Below are positions 27,933-38,400 of a DNA stretch of 64,000 bases, piece after piece (position 1 is the first letter of the stretch; every line of letters starts with the position of its first letter). The stretch comes from Arthrobacter terricola. GTDB taxonomy: Bacteria > Actinomycetota > Actinomycetes > Actinomycetales > Micrococcaceae. The position numbers and the translations under genes were made by a program. The notes under the pieces are model-generated. The model made no database searches. It saw only the letters and a list, made by a program, of their open reading frames with translations, and had not been told where the DNA came from. The DNA is taken from positions 1 to 64,000 of the forward strand of contig NZ_SMRU01000020.1 of NCBI RefSeq assembly GCF_004354015.1. The letters run 5' to 3'.

Positions 27933-27996
27933 AAAAATCCCCGGTGTTCCTGGTCCTCCCTCGCAAGGGAAGACCGGGAGCACCGGGGATTTCTTT
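27933..27996. terminator. Bidirectional terminator between convergent genes
   Basis: AAATCCCCGGTG (27935-27946) pairs exactly with CACCGGGGATTT (27981-27992), extended inward by imperfect pairing of CTGGTC with GACCGGG. It lies between the GH3 gene and the convergent ABC ATPase gene. T-richness on the right and A-richness on the left allow use from both strands. Confidence 0.8.
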
Positions 27997-28010
27997 GGCG
28001 CTTCGGAGTA

Positions 28011-28748
28011 TTAGAGCACGTCCGAAAGGAAGCCTTTCAAGCGCTCGGTCCTCGGTTCCGTGAAGAGTTGCTCGGGTGATCCTGACTCAACCACCAAGCC
28101 GCCGTCCATGAACGTCACGGTGTCCGAAACATTCCTGGAGAAGCCCATTTCGTGCGTCACCACAACCATCGTCATGCCGCCCTGTGCGAGGTCCGTCATG
28201 AGGGCGAGTACGCCCTTGACCAATTCCGGGTCCAAGGCGGAGGTTGCTTCGTCGAAGAACATGACCTCGGGCTTCATGGCCAAGGCTCGGGCGATGGCCA
28301 CGCGTTGCTGCTGGCCGCCGGAAAGGTTCGCCGGGCGGGCGTCAGCTTTGTGCTTGAGCCCGACGAGGTCCAATTGGGCCAAAGCCTCGCTGCGGGCCTG
28401 TTCCTTGGACATGCCCCGCAGCTTTCGCAGGGCCAACGACACGTTGTCCGCGACGGTTTTGTGCGGGAACAAATTGAACTGCTGGAACACCATGCCGATG
28501 CGTCGGCGCAACTCGTCCGGGTTGTCCTTGAGCACCGAACGGCCATCCAACAGGATGTCGCCCTTTGCAGGTTCGATCAGCCGGTTCATGACCCTCAGCA
28601 GCGTGGACTTGCCCGAGCCGGAGGGCCCGATCACGGAAGCCGTGGTGCCCTTCTCGACGTGCAGGTCAATGCCGCGCAGCACGTGGTTCGAACCGAAGGA
28701 CAAATGAATGTTCTTGGCAGTCAGTGTTCCGGAGGCGAACTCGCTCAT
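28011..28748 (-). CDS. Polar amino-acid ABC transporter, ATP-binding protein
   Basis: A 245-residue GlnQ-type ATPase. Walker [10 protein letters not shown], the signature [15 protein letters not shown], Walker [14 protein letters not shown] and the switch His in [10 protein letters not shown] are all intact. It is the last gene of a three-gene importer and overlaps the permease stop by four bases. Confidence 0.95.
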   Translation of the reverse strand: MSEFASGTLTAKNIHLSFGSNHVLRGIDLHVEKGTTASVIGPSGSGKSTLLRVMNRLIEPAKGDILLDGRSVLKDNPDELRRRIGMVFQQFNLFPHKTVADNVSLALRKLRGMSKEQARSEALAQLDLVGLKHKADARPANLSGGQQQRVAIARALAMKPEVMFFDEATSALDPELVKGVLALMTDLAQGGMTMVVVTHEMGFSRNVSDTVTFMDGGLVVESGSPEQLFTEPRTERLKGFLSDVL

Positions 28749-29518
28749 GCTTGGGCTCCCTTCCCGACGACGGCTGCGGCCTCGTCCGGTTCCTTCTTTT
28801 CAGGCCGTCCCGTCCGCAAGCGGCGGTCCAACCAGTTCACGAAATGCGTGAGCGGAATCGTCATGACCAGGTAGAACAATCCAGCTGCCACGTACGGTGA
28901 CAGGTTGCCGCTTGTCGCGGCAAGGTCCTTGCCGATCTGGAAGACTTCCCGTTCGGAGGCCAGAACTCCAAGCACGAACACGAGCGACGAGTCCTTGATC
29001 AGGGCGATGAACTGGTTCACGAGCGCCGGCAGGACCCGCCTGATGCCCTGGGGCACGACGACGAGGCGCATGGAAGCGCCGTAGCCGAACCCGAGGGCGC
29101 GGGTTGCTTCGAGCTGCCCCTTGTCGACGCTTTGGATTCCGGAGCGGAAGATCTCGCCGATATAGGCGCCCGACATCAGGGCAAGCGCGGCAACCGCCAA
29201 CGGGTACGGACTGGTTGAGCCTGTCAGTTGGCGGATGATCGGGCCGAAGCCGAGGCCGATGACCAGGATGGTGAGCACAGCCGGGAGACCGCGGAGGACG
29301 TCAGTGTAGATCCGGGCAATCCACCGCGCGACCGGATTCCGGGAGATCCCCATGAGGGCCAGCACCATGCCGATGAGCGTGCCGATAATACCCGACGTGA
29401 CGGCCAGGACAAGCGTGTTCGGCAAGCCGACCGCGAACATCTTGGGGATGACTTCGCCCATCGCGTTCCAATCGAGGAACGTTTCGCCGAGTTGTTTGAG
29501 GATTTCCTGGAGATCCAT
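28745..29518 (-). CDS. Polar amino-acid ABC transporter, permease
   Basis: A 257-residue inner-membrane permease of the HisMQ/GlnP type with about five membrane helices. The EAA loop that contacts the ATPase is visible as [20 protein letters not shown]. It lies 12 nt after the binding-protein gene in transcription order and overlaps the ATPase start (ATGA). One permease gene implies a homodimer. Confidence 0.93.
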   Translation of the reverse strand: MDLQEILKQLGETFLDWNAMGEVIPKMFAVGLPNTLVLAVTSGIIGTLIGMVLALMGISRNPVARWIARIYTDVLRGLPAVLTILVIGLGFGPIIRQLTGSTSPYPLAVAALALMSGAYIGEIFRSGIQSVDKGQLEATRALGFGYGASMRLVVVPQGIRRVLPALVNQFIALIKDSSLVFVLGVLASEREVFQIGKDLAATSGNLSPYVAAGLFYLVMTIPLTHFVNWLDRRLRTGRPEKKEPDEAAAVVGKGAQA

Positions 29519-29530
29519 GGAGCGCCGGGG

Positions 29531-30484
29531 TTACTTGGCCGGGATCTGGACGGCCTTGCTGCCCGGCTTCCAGCCCTGCGGGGTCTGCTCAGCCGCGGTC
29601 GGGCGGTCCTTGTACCATTCGGCCGTCAGCTTGCTCCACGTGCCGTCGGCGATCACGGCGTCAAGGCCGGAGTTGAGTGCGTCGATCAGGGCCTGGTTGT
29701 CCTTGTTCACGGCGTAGGCAGTGAAGTTCTGGGTGTTGACGACCTTTTCGGCGATCTTGGTGTTGTCGCCGTCCTTGACCTGGCCGGTGGCCTGCTGGGA
29801 CGGAGCAACCCAAGCGTCAATCTGGCCGCTCTTCACATTGGCGTACACGGTGTTGTAGTCCGGGAAGCGGACGGGCTCGAGCTTAAGCGTGTTGGTGACG
29901 TAGTCGTCCTGGACCGTGCCTTGGACAACGCCGATCCGTACGCCGGAGTTGAGGTCCGCGAAGCCCTTGACCTTGGAGTCCGTCTTGGTGACGACGGCCA
30001 TGTAGCCGAAGTCGTAGCCGTTGGTGAACCCGACCGTCTGGCGGCGCGTGTCCGTGGTGGAGATCGAGGAGGATCCGACGTCGAATTGCTTGTTCTTGAC
30101 CTGGGAGAGCAGCGCGGAGAAGTCGGTGGACGCGAACTCGACCTTCAGCCCGAGCTTGGCGCCGATGGCGCGCAGGAGTTCGTTGTCGTAACCGGTGAAC
30201 TTGCCCGAGGGATCGATGAAGATGTTCGGCGGAGCGTCGGACAAGGTGCCGACGCGCAGGGTTCCGTCGGTGATGAGGCCCAGCTTGGACTTGTCGATCT
30301 TGTCGAGGGGGGTGACGTCCTTGGTGGTGTACTTGTCCAGCGTCTTCTGGTCGCTGCCTTGGAGGGCGTCGGTAGGCGAAGCGCTGCTGGCGCTGCCCGA
30401 ACCGCCGCCGCATGCCGCGAGGGACACAGCGAGGACCGCGGCCACGGGGACAGCAGAGAACCACTTCAGGGCTTTGATTTTCAT
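29531..30484 (-). CDS. Polar amino-acid ABC transporter, substrate-binding lipoprotein
   Basis: A 317-residue family-3 solute-binding protein. The signal peptide MKIKALKWFSAVP ends in the lipobox SLAAC, so the mature protein is a membrane-anchored lipoprotein followed by a Gly/Ser linker. The two-lobed fold is seen in LRVGTLSDAPPNIF, FTGYDNELLRAIGAKLGLKVEF and the hinge region KVKGFADLNSGVRIGVV. I use the ATG at 30484; an ATG at 30502 is also in frame. The ligand, probably a polar or acidic amino acid, is inferred from the family. Confidence 0.92.
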   Translation of the reverse strand: MKIKALKWFSAVPVAAVLAVSLAACGGGSGSASSASPTDALQGSDQKTLDKYTTKDVTPLDKIDKSKLGLITDGTLRVGTLSDAPPNIFIDPSGKFTGYDNELLRAIGAKLGLKVEFASTDFSALLSQVKNKQFDVGSSSISTTDTRRQTVGFTNGYDFGYMAVVTKTDSKVKGFADLNSGVRIGVVQGTVQDDYVTNTLKLEPVRFPDYNTVYANVKSGQIDAWVAPSQQATGQVKDGDNTKIAEKVVNTQNFTAYAVNKDNQALIDALNSGLDAVIADGTWSKLTAEWYKDRPTAAEQTPQGWKPGSKAVQIPAK

Positions 30485-30823
30485 CAAGCAAATCACTTTC
30501 ATCGGGGAACATACGTTCTTAGCGAGGCGGGCGGGGAACGCGGCCGAAGCAGCTTTGGCCGCAATATCAGAACTCGACCCGCCAAACTTAATTATGTCAC
30601 CACGTTATTCGACCCCTGTGAGGCGACGATTCGCGAAAGAAAAGCTTCGAACATCGAATAAAGTTCACTGATTCCCGCTTGCCGCGCATAATCCGGAGCG
30701 TCGAAATGGGCAGGCGTGGAATAGATGACTGACGCCCAGCTTGCTTTCAGCTTCCAGCGGGCAATGTGACGTACGTCCCACCATGTGGACGGCGGGAAAA
30801 TGTCCGGCTCGTGGACGGCGTTC
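30485..30823. other. 339-nt gap with an open reading stretch of unclear status
   Basis: The 5' leader of the binding-protein gene lies at the left. On the minus strand, 30592 to about 30815 stays open and reads plausible protein (WWDVRHIARWKLKASW, then a stop after NNVVT), but no ATG or GTG with a ribosome site opens it outside the exonuclease gene. It may be a decayed gene 3' end or chance. No RNA gene or terminator is obvious. Confidence 0.4.
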
Positions 30824-31534
30824 CTAGAAGTCGCCGCGGCTTGCGTCTTGCGGCGGAAGCACGGGCCAATCACCCTCAATAACAGCCGTGGGCTTGCTTC
30901 GGCGGAGGTAGCTCTGGAAGTCCGCCGCCTGCGCCGCCGCCCAATCGACCTGGAGGTGGTGGAGCTGGGAAGCAGGCATGTGGAGCTTCGGGAACTTGCC
31001 GGCCATGGCATCCAGCACACGCAGGGTAGCAAGGGCGTCAGCGGCAGAGGTATGGGCGTTGTCCAAGGTCACGCCGTATTCCTCGCACAAGGCCGTCAAG
31101 GTCCTCTTCCCCTTGCGGAAGCGGTCCACTTGCTTGTTCATGACGTAGGGGTCCAACACCGGGAACCGGGTCAACTGCGGGACACCGTAACGGGCGGATT
31201 CCGCTGCCAGGACCGTGAAGTCGTAGCTGGCATTGAACGCGATGACCGGGACGGCGTCGTCGAAAAGTTCCTGGAGGGCCGCGGCGACTTCGCGCGTGAC
31301 GTCCGCGGCCGGACGCCCTTCGGCCCGGGCCTTGGCCGTGGTGATTCCATGGATTTCGCTGGCTTCCTCCGGGATCTCCACGCCAGGATCGGCCAACCAT
31401 TCGAGCTCCTTGATGACCCCTCCCTTATCATCCACCACCGTGATGGACGCCGTGACGATCCTCGCGGAGCGCGAGTTGCGTCCAGTGGTTTCGAGATCGA
31501 AGGCGGCGCGGGGGAGGGTGTTCCAGGAGCTCAT
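30824..31534 (-). CDS. DEDDh 3'-5' exonuclease (DnaQ-like)
   Basis: A 236-residue exonuclease-domain protein resembling the DNA polymerase III epsilon proofreading fold. ExoI motif FDLETTG gives D13 and E15; IAFNASYDFTVL is ExoII; HTSAADALATLRVL carries the ExoIII His and Asp. It stands alone, not fused to a polymerase or UvrC domain, and is transcribed away from the ATL-AdnAB operon. A repair or RNA-processing exonuclease role is possible; the substrate is unknown. Confidence 0.9.
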   Translation of the reverse strand: MSSWNTLPRAAFDLETTGRNSRSARIVTASITVVDDKGGVIKELEWLADPGVEIPEEASEIHGITTAKARAEGRPAADVTREVAAALQELFDDAVPVIAFNASYDFTVLAAESARYGVPQLTRFPVLDPYVMNKQVDRFRKGKRTLTALCEEYGVTLDNAHTSAADALATLRVLDAMAGKFPKLHMPASQLHHLQVDWAAAQAADFQSYLRRSKPTAVIEGDWPVLPPQDASRGDF

Positions 31535-31621
31535 GCCACCACGCTACCGGCGGCCTAGGACAAGATAAGGCCCGACACTCCCGCTGCTACGAACCTCACA
31601 CGATGCCGATACGCTGGAAGG

Positions 31622-32038
31622 ATGCGGACGGAGTTTGTGACGGCGGTTTTGGCTGTCGTGGATCTCATGCCGCCCGGTGTAGCGGTGGCTTACGGGGATA
31701 TCGCCGAGCTTCTTGGCTCCGGCGGACCACGCCAGATCGGATCCGTCATGAGCCATCACGGCAGCTCGGTCGCGTGGTGGCGGGTCCTCCGCGCGAGCGG
31801 CGAAGCTCCGCCCGGCCTCGAAGCCGAGGCATTGCGCCACTACGTGCAGGAAGGGACGCCCCTCCACGGTGATTACGCCGGATATCTCCGGACTGGCGAA
31901 GGCCGCTGGCGTGTTGACCTCACCCTTGCGCGGTGGGCTCCGAGCGACGACGATTTCGACGCGATCGATGCCATCTCCGAACGACTCGAACGCCAGCTCC
32001 ATAAATTGTCAGTGCCCGATGATGAAATGACTGTGTGA
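31622..32038 (+). CDS. Alkyltransferase-like protein (ATL, MGMT family)
   Basis: A 138-residue member of the MGMT DNA-binding family. The helix-turn-helix part is recognisable (YGDIAELLGSGGPRQIGSVM), but the reactive PCHR is replaced by AWWR at residues 51-54, so it cannot accept alkyl groups. ATL proteins of this kind bind O6-alkylguanine and hand it to nucleotide excision repair. Its stop overlaps the adnA GTG start (GTGA), tying it to the break-repair operon. It corresponds in position to Rv3204. Confidence 0.9.
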   Translation: MRTEFVTAVLAVVDLMPPGVAVAYGDIAELLGSGGPRQIGSVMSHHGSSVAWWRVLRASGEAPPGLEAEALRHYVQEGTPLHGDYAGYLRTGEGRWRVDLTLARWAPSDDDFDAIDAISERLERQLHKLSVPDDEMTV

Positions 32039-35000
32039 GTCGATCAGCAGCACCCCCAGTAACTCCACAGGAAAAGCAACAGGAAACTTCGCAAGCAACA
32101 GCCCAGGCACCGGCCGGTACGGCCAGGCTGCGGTTGCTTCCGCCCCGCGAGGTCAAGCAGGTGGCGCCTGTGCTGTCGGTCGACCAAACTGCCGTCGTCG
32201 AACTCCCGCACGGTTCTGGCCCGGTACTGGTACCGGGCGCTCCAGGCACGGGCAAGTCCACCGTCCTGGTGGAAACCGCCGTGAGGCGCGTACAGCGGGA
32301 CGGCGTGGATCCGGAGCGGATCCTGATCCTAGCGCCAGGCAGGCACGCGGCGTCGGCGCTCCGGGATTCCTTTACGGGCCGCCTGGACCGCAGTTTGAGT
32401 ACGACGCCGGCACGCACCTGGGCGTCGTACGCTTTCGATCTGATCCGGCGCGCCAAGGCCGAAGGCATACTTCCGCTGCAGCGCCCGCCGAAGTTGCTCT
32501 CGGGCCCCGAACAGGACCTCATCATCAAAGAACTCCTCGAAGGACACCAGCTGCCGGGCTTCGAGCTTCCGTGGCCTAAGGATTTGTCCGCGGCACTGCC
32601 GACGCGCGGCTTCCGGCAGGAGGTCAGGCAACTTTTTGACCGCATCATCGAATCCGGGCGTACCGCCGACGATCTCAGGTCCCTGGCTTACGAATGCGGG
32701 AGGCCGGACTGGATCGCCGCGGCGGACCTGTATTCGGAATACCGCGACGTCCTGGACTTGAGGATGCCCGAGGCGTTCGACCCCGCCGGCATCATCACTG
32801 CGGCACGGCAGATTTTCCAGGATGCGCCGGAGTTCCTCGCGGCTGAACGTGACCGCCTACAGCTGATCCTGGTGGACGATGTCCAAGAAGCGAATCCGGC
32901 AGTCTTCGAGCTCCTCGCGGACATTGCGGAAGGCAAGGATGTCTTGGTTGCGTCCTCTCCTGACACCGTGGTCCAGGGGTTCCGTGGTGCCCGTCCGGAC
33001 CTCGTCGCGGAACTGCCGTCCCTCCTCGGCGGAATCGACGGCAAAGTCCTGGAGCTTCCCTTGCGCCATACCCACCGCCATCTTCCCGCGCTCGCCGATG
33101 CCTGGACCGGCGTGGCAGAGAGGATTTCCCAGCGGGCTGGTGGTCAGCTTGCCCGCCGCTTGGATCCGATTCCTGTTAGTGCGGCACCCGATAACGCGGC
33201 ACCCGATAACGCAGCACTCGTGGACGCTGCCGGAGTTGAGCAGCGGCAGGGCCGCGTGGAGGCACACGTCCTGCCGTCTGCGGTCCACGAATTGCGCTAC
33301 GTCACACAACGCATCCTGGAAGCGCAGTTGCGGGAGAACCGCGCCTTCGGGGATATCGCGGTGATCGTCCGCAACGGCGGACAACTTTCGCAATTGCAAC
33401 GCTACTTGGGCGGCCAGGGGATTCCCGTCCGGGTCCCGGTCGCCGATTCCGCAGTCCGCGACGAAGTGGCTGTCCGTCCGTTATTGGAAGTCTTCGGGGT
33501 TGTGCTCGATGCCGGGAAGCTGACGCCGGAACTGGCCGTTTCCCTCCTGACGTCAAGGATCGGGGGCGCTACGGCCATCGAGCTGCGGCGGCTCCGTCAA
33601 TCGTTGCGCCGGGAGGAATTGCTGGGTGGCGGTGGGCGGTCCAGTGATGCTTTGCTCGTGGAAGCCCTGGTGGAGCCCGGGGCATTGGGTTCCCTCGGCA
33701 TCGAGGGTAGTTCCGCGCGGCGGCTGGCACGCGTGATTGCTGCCGGGCGCACGGCAGCCGAAGAGGCCGGCGCCAACGCGGAGTCTGTGTTGTGGGCATT
33801 GTGGCAAGCCACGGGACTGGCGGTTCGCTGGGCTGAAATGGCGCTCGACGGCGGTCCGGCCGGCGCCCGTGCGGACCGTGACCTTGACGCCATGATGGCG
33901 CTGTTCCACACGGCTGAGCGGTATGTCACCCAGCTTCCGGGTTCCGGTCCGGAACAGTTTTTGGAGTACCTGCTCAGTCAAGAACTGCCCATGGATACCC
34001 TCGCGGCGCGGGCCCAGTTGGAGGATGCCGTCGAGCTCATGACGCCGGCCAGCGCTGCCGGGAGGGAATGGCCCGTGGTCATCGTCGCCGGTTTGCAAGA
34101 AGGAGTCTGGCCAAACACGAGGCTTCGCGGTGAACTCCTTGGAAGCACCTTGTTCGCCGATGCCGTGGAACATGGAGCCGCGCATGCCCTGCAGCGCGGC
34201 GCCCTCAGCAGGCTCCGCGATATCCGCTATGACGAGCTCCGAAGCTTTTCCGCCGCTGTTTCGCGTGCCAGGGAACATCTCATCTGCACGGCGGTTTCGT
34301 CCGAAGATGAGCAGCAATCGGCGTTCCTTGACTACGTGGCGCCCCTCGAATCCGGCCAGTTCCGCCGCGACTACACACCCGTGGACCGGCCCATGACGTT
34401 GCGTGCCTTGGTTGCCGAACTGCGCCAGCGGGTCCAGCCCGACGACGCCGGACTTGCGCAACCGGCAGTCGCAGCGGAGGCCACCGAAGCTGCGCGGGTC
34501 CTCGCGCACCTCGCCACCGTCCAGCCTGCGGTCCCCGGAGCGCACCCCGATTCCTGGTGGGGACTGGCACCCCTGAGCAGCGCCGAACCGGTCGTGCCGG
34601 AGGGAGGCACAGTGTTTGTTTCTCCGTCCAAGGTTGAGACAGTGCATAAGTCTCCCTTGGATTGGTTCGTTCAGGCGGCCGGGGGAGAAGCGGCCACCGA
34701 CTTCGCCCGCAGCCTGGGAACGCTGGTGCACACCATCGCGCAAGAGCTGCCCGACGCCTCAGGAGCCGAGTACATCGCCGAACTCTTGCGTCGATGGCCG
34801 ACCCTTGGAATGAAGGACAACTGGGAAGGCAGGCTCGATTTCCAACGTGCGGAGCAGATGGTCCGCAAGCTGGCCCAGTACGTCATTTCCATGCGGCTTG
34901 AGGGCCGTAGCCTCGCCGGCGTCGAAGTGGATTTCGACGTTCCTTTGGCGCCGGTTTCCGTTGTTCCTTCTGCTTCGCTGGCGGCCGCAGTTTCGTCGGC

Positions 35001-35499
35001 AGCCCCGGACGAAAATGGCCAGCGGGAAGGGACCAGCGAGTTCCGGAATGCTGTCCTGCGTGGCCAAGTAGACCGCTTGGAAATCGATCCGGAAGGCCGC
35101 TTGGTGATTGTTGACCTCAAGACCGGCAAGCGCCAGCCGAGCAAGGCTGAACTCGAGAGGCATCCGCAACTCGGCGCTTACCAGGCCGCCGTGCTGCACG
35201 GAGCGTTCGAGCCTCCGGAAGGGGTCGACAAGCCGGCAAATCCCCAAGGGCCCGTTCCCGGAGGCGCCGTGCTGGCACAGCTCGGGACCAAGTCGAAGGC
35301 CCCGGCCATTCAAGCCCAGGACCCCTTGGAGCCGGGGCAAAACTGGGCACAGGACCTGGTAGCAGAAGCAGCCGTCCTCATGGCGGGAGCCAGCTTCGAG
35401 GCCCGCCATGATCCTTCGAAAAGCGGGCATGGCGGCCACGGTTGCCGCCTGCCCGATATTTGCCCGTTGTGCGCCAGGGGAAAGCAGGTTACCGAATGA
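32035..35499 (+). CDS. adnA: Helicase-nuclease subunit AdnA
   Basis: A 1154-residue UvrD-like protein with a RecB-type nuclease domain, partner of AdnB in end resection of double-strand breaks. Walker A GAPGTGKST is at about 68-76, but motif II reads VDDVQEANP instead of DExQD, so the motor is probably weak, as known for AdnA. The C-terminal nuclease has VDLKTGKRQ (near 1026) and QLGAYQ, followed by clustered Cys (CX5CX2C near 1137), a possible Fe-S site. A 15-bp exact tandem repeat at 33181-33210 duplicates five residues. Overlaps adnB (ATGA). Confidence 0.9.
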   Translation: MSRSAAPPVTPQEKQQETSQATAQAPAGTARLRLLPPREVKQVAPVLSVDQTAVVELPHGSGPVLVPGAPGTGKSTVLVETAVRRVQRDGVDPERILILAPGRHAASALRDSFTGRLDRSLSTTPARTWASYAFDLIRRAKAEGILPLQRPPKLLSGPEQDLIIKELLEGHQLPGFELPWPKDLSAALPTRGFRQEVRQLFDRIIESGRTADDLRSLAYECGRPDWIAAADLYSEYRDVLDLRMPEAFDPAGIITAARQIFQDAPEFLAAERDRLQLILVDDVQEANPAVFELLADIAEGKDVLVASSPDTVVQGFRGARPDLVAELPSLLGGIDGKVLELPLRHTHRHLPALADAWTGVAERISQRAGGQLARRLDPIPVSAAPDNAAPDNAALVDAAGVEQRQGRVEAHVLPSAVHELRYVTQRILEAQLRENRAFGDIAVIVRNGGQLSQLQRYLGGQGIPVRVPVADSAVRDEVAVRPLLEVFGVVLDAGKLTPELAVSLLTSRIGGATAIELRRLRQSLRREELLGGGGRSSDALLVEALVEPGALGSLGIEGSSARRLARVIAAGRTAAEEAGANAESVLWALWQATGLAVRWAEMALDGGPAGARADRDLDAMMALFHTAERYVTQLPGSGPEQFLEYLLSQELPMDTLAARAQLEDAVELMTPASAAGREWPVVIVAGLQEGVWPNTRLRGELLGSTLFADAVEHGAAHALQRGALSRLRDIRYDELRSFSAAVSRAREHLICTAVSSEDEQQSAFLDYVAPLESGQFRRDYTPVDRPMTLRALVAELRQRVQPDDAGLAQPAVAAEATEAARVLAHLATVQPAVPGAHPDSWWGLAPLSSAEPVVPEGGTVFVSPSKVETVHKSPLDWFVQAAGGEAATDFARSLGTLVHTIAQELPDASGAEYIAELLRRWPTLGMKDNWEGRLDFQRAEQMVRKLAQYVISMRLEGRSLAGVEVDFDVPLAPVSVVPSASLAAAVSSAAPDENGQREGTSEFRNAVLRGQVDRLEIDPEGRLVIVDLKTGKRQPSKAELERHPQLGAYQAAVLHGAFEPPEGVDKPANPQGPVPGGAVLAQLGTKSKAPAIQAQDPLEPGQNWAQDLVAEAAVLMAGASFEARHDPSKSGHGGHGCRLPDICPLCARGKQVTE

Positions 35500-38400
35500 C
35501 CATCCAGACGCTTGCAGGATTCGCCCTCGGGGATGGCGTCGGCGAACCCGGGGAGCTTCCCGCGCCACGGTTTTCCCCAGGCGAATTGGCGGATATCCTG
35601 GGCGAACGCAACCGTCCCACGGATGAGCAAGCGGCCATTATCTCGTCGCCGCTCACCCCTCGGCTGGTGATCGCGGGTGCCGGCTCGGGAAAGACCGCGA
35701 CCATGGCCGACCGGGTGGTGTGGCTCGTCGCCAACGGATGGGTCCGCCCTGAAGAGGTCCTGGGCGTCACGTTCACGCGCAAAGCGGCAGGGGAGTTGGC
35801 CAGCCGCATCCGAGCCAAACTGGCTACCCTTCAACGAATCGCCGCTTCTGACGATGGACGGCACGGCTTTCCGGAAGGCGTTGCCGGCTCTGACGAACTC
35901 GAACCGAAGGTCTCCACGTACCACTCGTATGCGAGCGGCATCGTTTCGGATTACGGCCTGCGCCTGGGTATTGAACGCGACGTTGTGCTGTTGGGGGGTG
36001 CACAGGCGTGGCAGCTCGCCAGTGAAGTCGTCGAAGCCTACGACGGCGACTACGAGCACTTCACCGCAGCCAAGTCGACCTTGGTCAACGCCGTTATCCA
36101 GATGGCAGGCGAATGCGCGGAGCACCTTCGGGAACCGGCTGAGGTTGAGGCCTGGCTGATGGATCGTGTTTCGGAATACGAAGACTTGCCCTATCAAGCC
36201 GGAGCTAAAAAGAACCCGACCCAAGCCGCGGGGGATCTTGGCGCCATGCTGCGGACCCGGGCCAGTGTCGCGGACATGGTAGGACGGTACCAAGAGGCAA
36301 AGAGGAACCGCGGAGTCCTTGACTTCGGCGACCTGGTGGCGCTCGCGGCGAAGATTGCGCGGGACATACCCTTGGCGGCCGCTACCGAGAAGGAGCGCTA
36401 CAAAGTGGTGCTCCTCGACGAATTCCAGGACACGTCACATGCCCAATTGGTCCTTTTTTCGAGATTGTTCGGAGGAGGGCATGCCGTCACCGCGGTCGGC
36501 GACCCGAACCAATCAATCTATGGTTTCAGGGGCGCCTCGGCGGGACAGCTCTTCCACTTCGTCCAGGAGTTTCCCGTCCGCGTAGACAACCACGCCGGAA
36601 CACCAGACTGGGCAACTGCACCGACGTCGTACCTGACAACCGCCTGGCGGAACGGCCGCAACATCCTGGCGGCGGCGAACGTCATTTCGGCGCCGCTCAA
36701 CCAGGTGGCACTGAATGGTAAGGCCGCGGGGGACAAAGCCGACGGCGACTCCGTGACCGTACCAGCGTTGCGGCCGAGCCCGGTGGCGGTCCACGGCGAT
36801 GTGATCATAGGCCGTTTTGCCACGGACGAGGATGAAGCCGGGGAGATTGCCAACGCTGTCCGTCGCTATCGCCGCACGGTTTATGAAACAGCAGCTGACG
36901 GTGCGCCGGTTTCGCCGACGGTGGCCGTTCTGTGCCGTCGTCGCGCACAAATGGAATGCCTGAGGCGGGAATTCGAAGTCCAAGGAATCCCCTACGAAAT
37001 TGTGGGGCTTGGCGGACTGCTGGACACCCCCGAGGTTGTCGACCTTGTGGCCGCGCTCCGGGTCCTCGCCGATCCCGGCAGGTCGGACGCACTCATGCGC
37101 CTCCTCGCCGGCGCGCGGTGGCGAATCGGCCCCGCGGACCTCATGGCGTTCCGCGACTGGTCCCGTTTCCTCGCGAGGCGGCGCTCCCAAGGCCTGTCCA
37201 CGGAGGAGGCAGCAGAGGACGACGCCGCGGCTGTCGTGGAGAGCGACATCACCGATGCCGCAAGCCTCGTGGAGGCACTGGATTTCCTGCCGCGGCCTGG
37301 GTGGACTTCGGCCGACGGCCGTTCCTTGAGCCCGGCAGCCCTTGATCGCCTGCACAGGCTGTCCGCCGAACTTCGGAACCTCCGGGGCTTCATGGGCGAT
37401 GACCTCAGCACGCTGCTCGGCGAAGTGGAACGGGCCATGCTGTTGGACATTGAGGTCGCAGCGAAGCCAGGCACGAGCATCCACCAAGCCCGCCGGAACC
37501 TTGATGCCTTCCACGACGCCGCGGCAGGCTTCCTTCAGACTTCGCAGCGGGTGGACGTTTTGGCCTTCCTGAGTTGGCTCGAAGCGGCCGCCTCCGAAGA
37601 AGGCGGTTTGGACATGGCGGCTGCCGAGGTGAACCACGAGGCAGTGCAGTTGCTGACGGTCCACGCGTCCAAGGGCCTCGAATGGGATGTCGTCTTCGTC
37701 CCCGGGCTCAATGCGGGCGCCTTTCCGAGCAATCGGGACTCGCGGTGGAGCAGCGGCGCCGCGGCTTTGCCCTGGCCGCTCCGGGGAGACCGCGCGGACT
37801 TGCCCCAGTGGGATCTCGACCAGCACGACCAGAAAGGTTGGCTGGACGCGGAAAAGGAATTCAAAGCCGATGTCCAGTACCACGGCGAGGCCGAAGAGCG
37901 GCGACTCGCGTATGTAGCGTATACACGCGCGAAATTCGTTCTGTGGGCCTCCAGCGCCGCGTGGAATGGATCGCGGGCAGGGATCGCGGAAACGTCGCCG
38001 TTCCTCGCAGAGCTCGCACGGCTGACGGGTGAGCCCGGCAACGGATCTGCCGGCGGCACGGTTGCTGTTGTGCACCCCCAGTCCTTGGAGGAAGACGCCC
38101 TGCCCACGGAGAGTCCGTTGACTGTAGGTATGGAAGTCGCGCTGTTCCCCTACGATCCCCTTGAGGGTCCCAGCGATCCTCGGACAGGGGAACGGCTCCG
38201 CCTCGTCCGCGGTCGTCGCGTCGCCATGGATGCCGCGGCCGCCCGGGTCAGGTCCGCCATTGAGCAGCTGCTCCCGGATTCGCCCCTGGTCCTTGATGCT
38301 TCGGCGGAGGGAGGGAGCGCCGTCGACGCCGGTTCGTCGGGTCGTGAGCCCCTCCGCGGCGCCGCGGCAGGCTGGGCGGAGGAAGCAGCCCTCTTACTGG

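Noticed and set aside
31622-32038. Active O6-methylguanine methyltransferase
   Set aside because: The reactive cysteine motif PCHR is replaced by AWWR, so only an ATL role fits.
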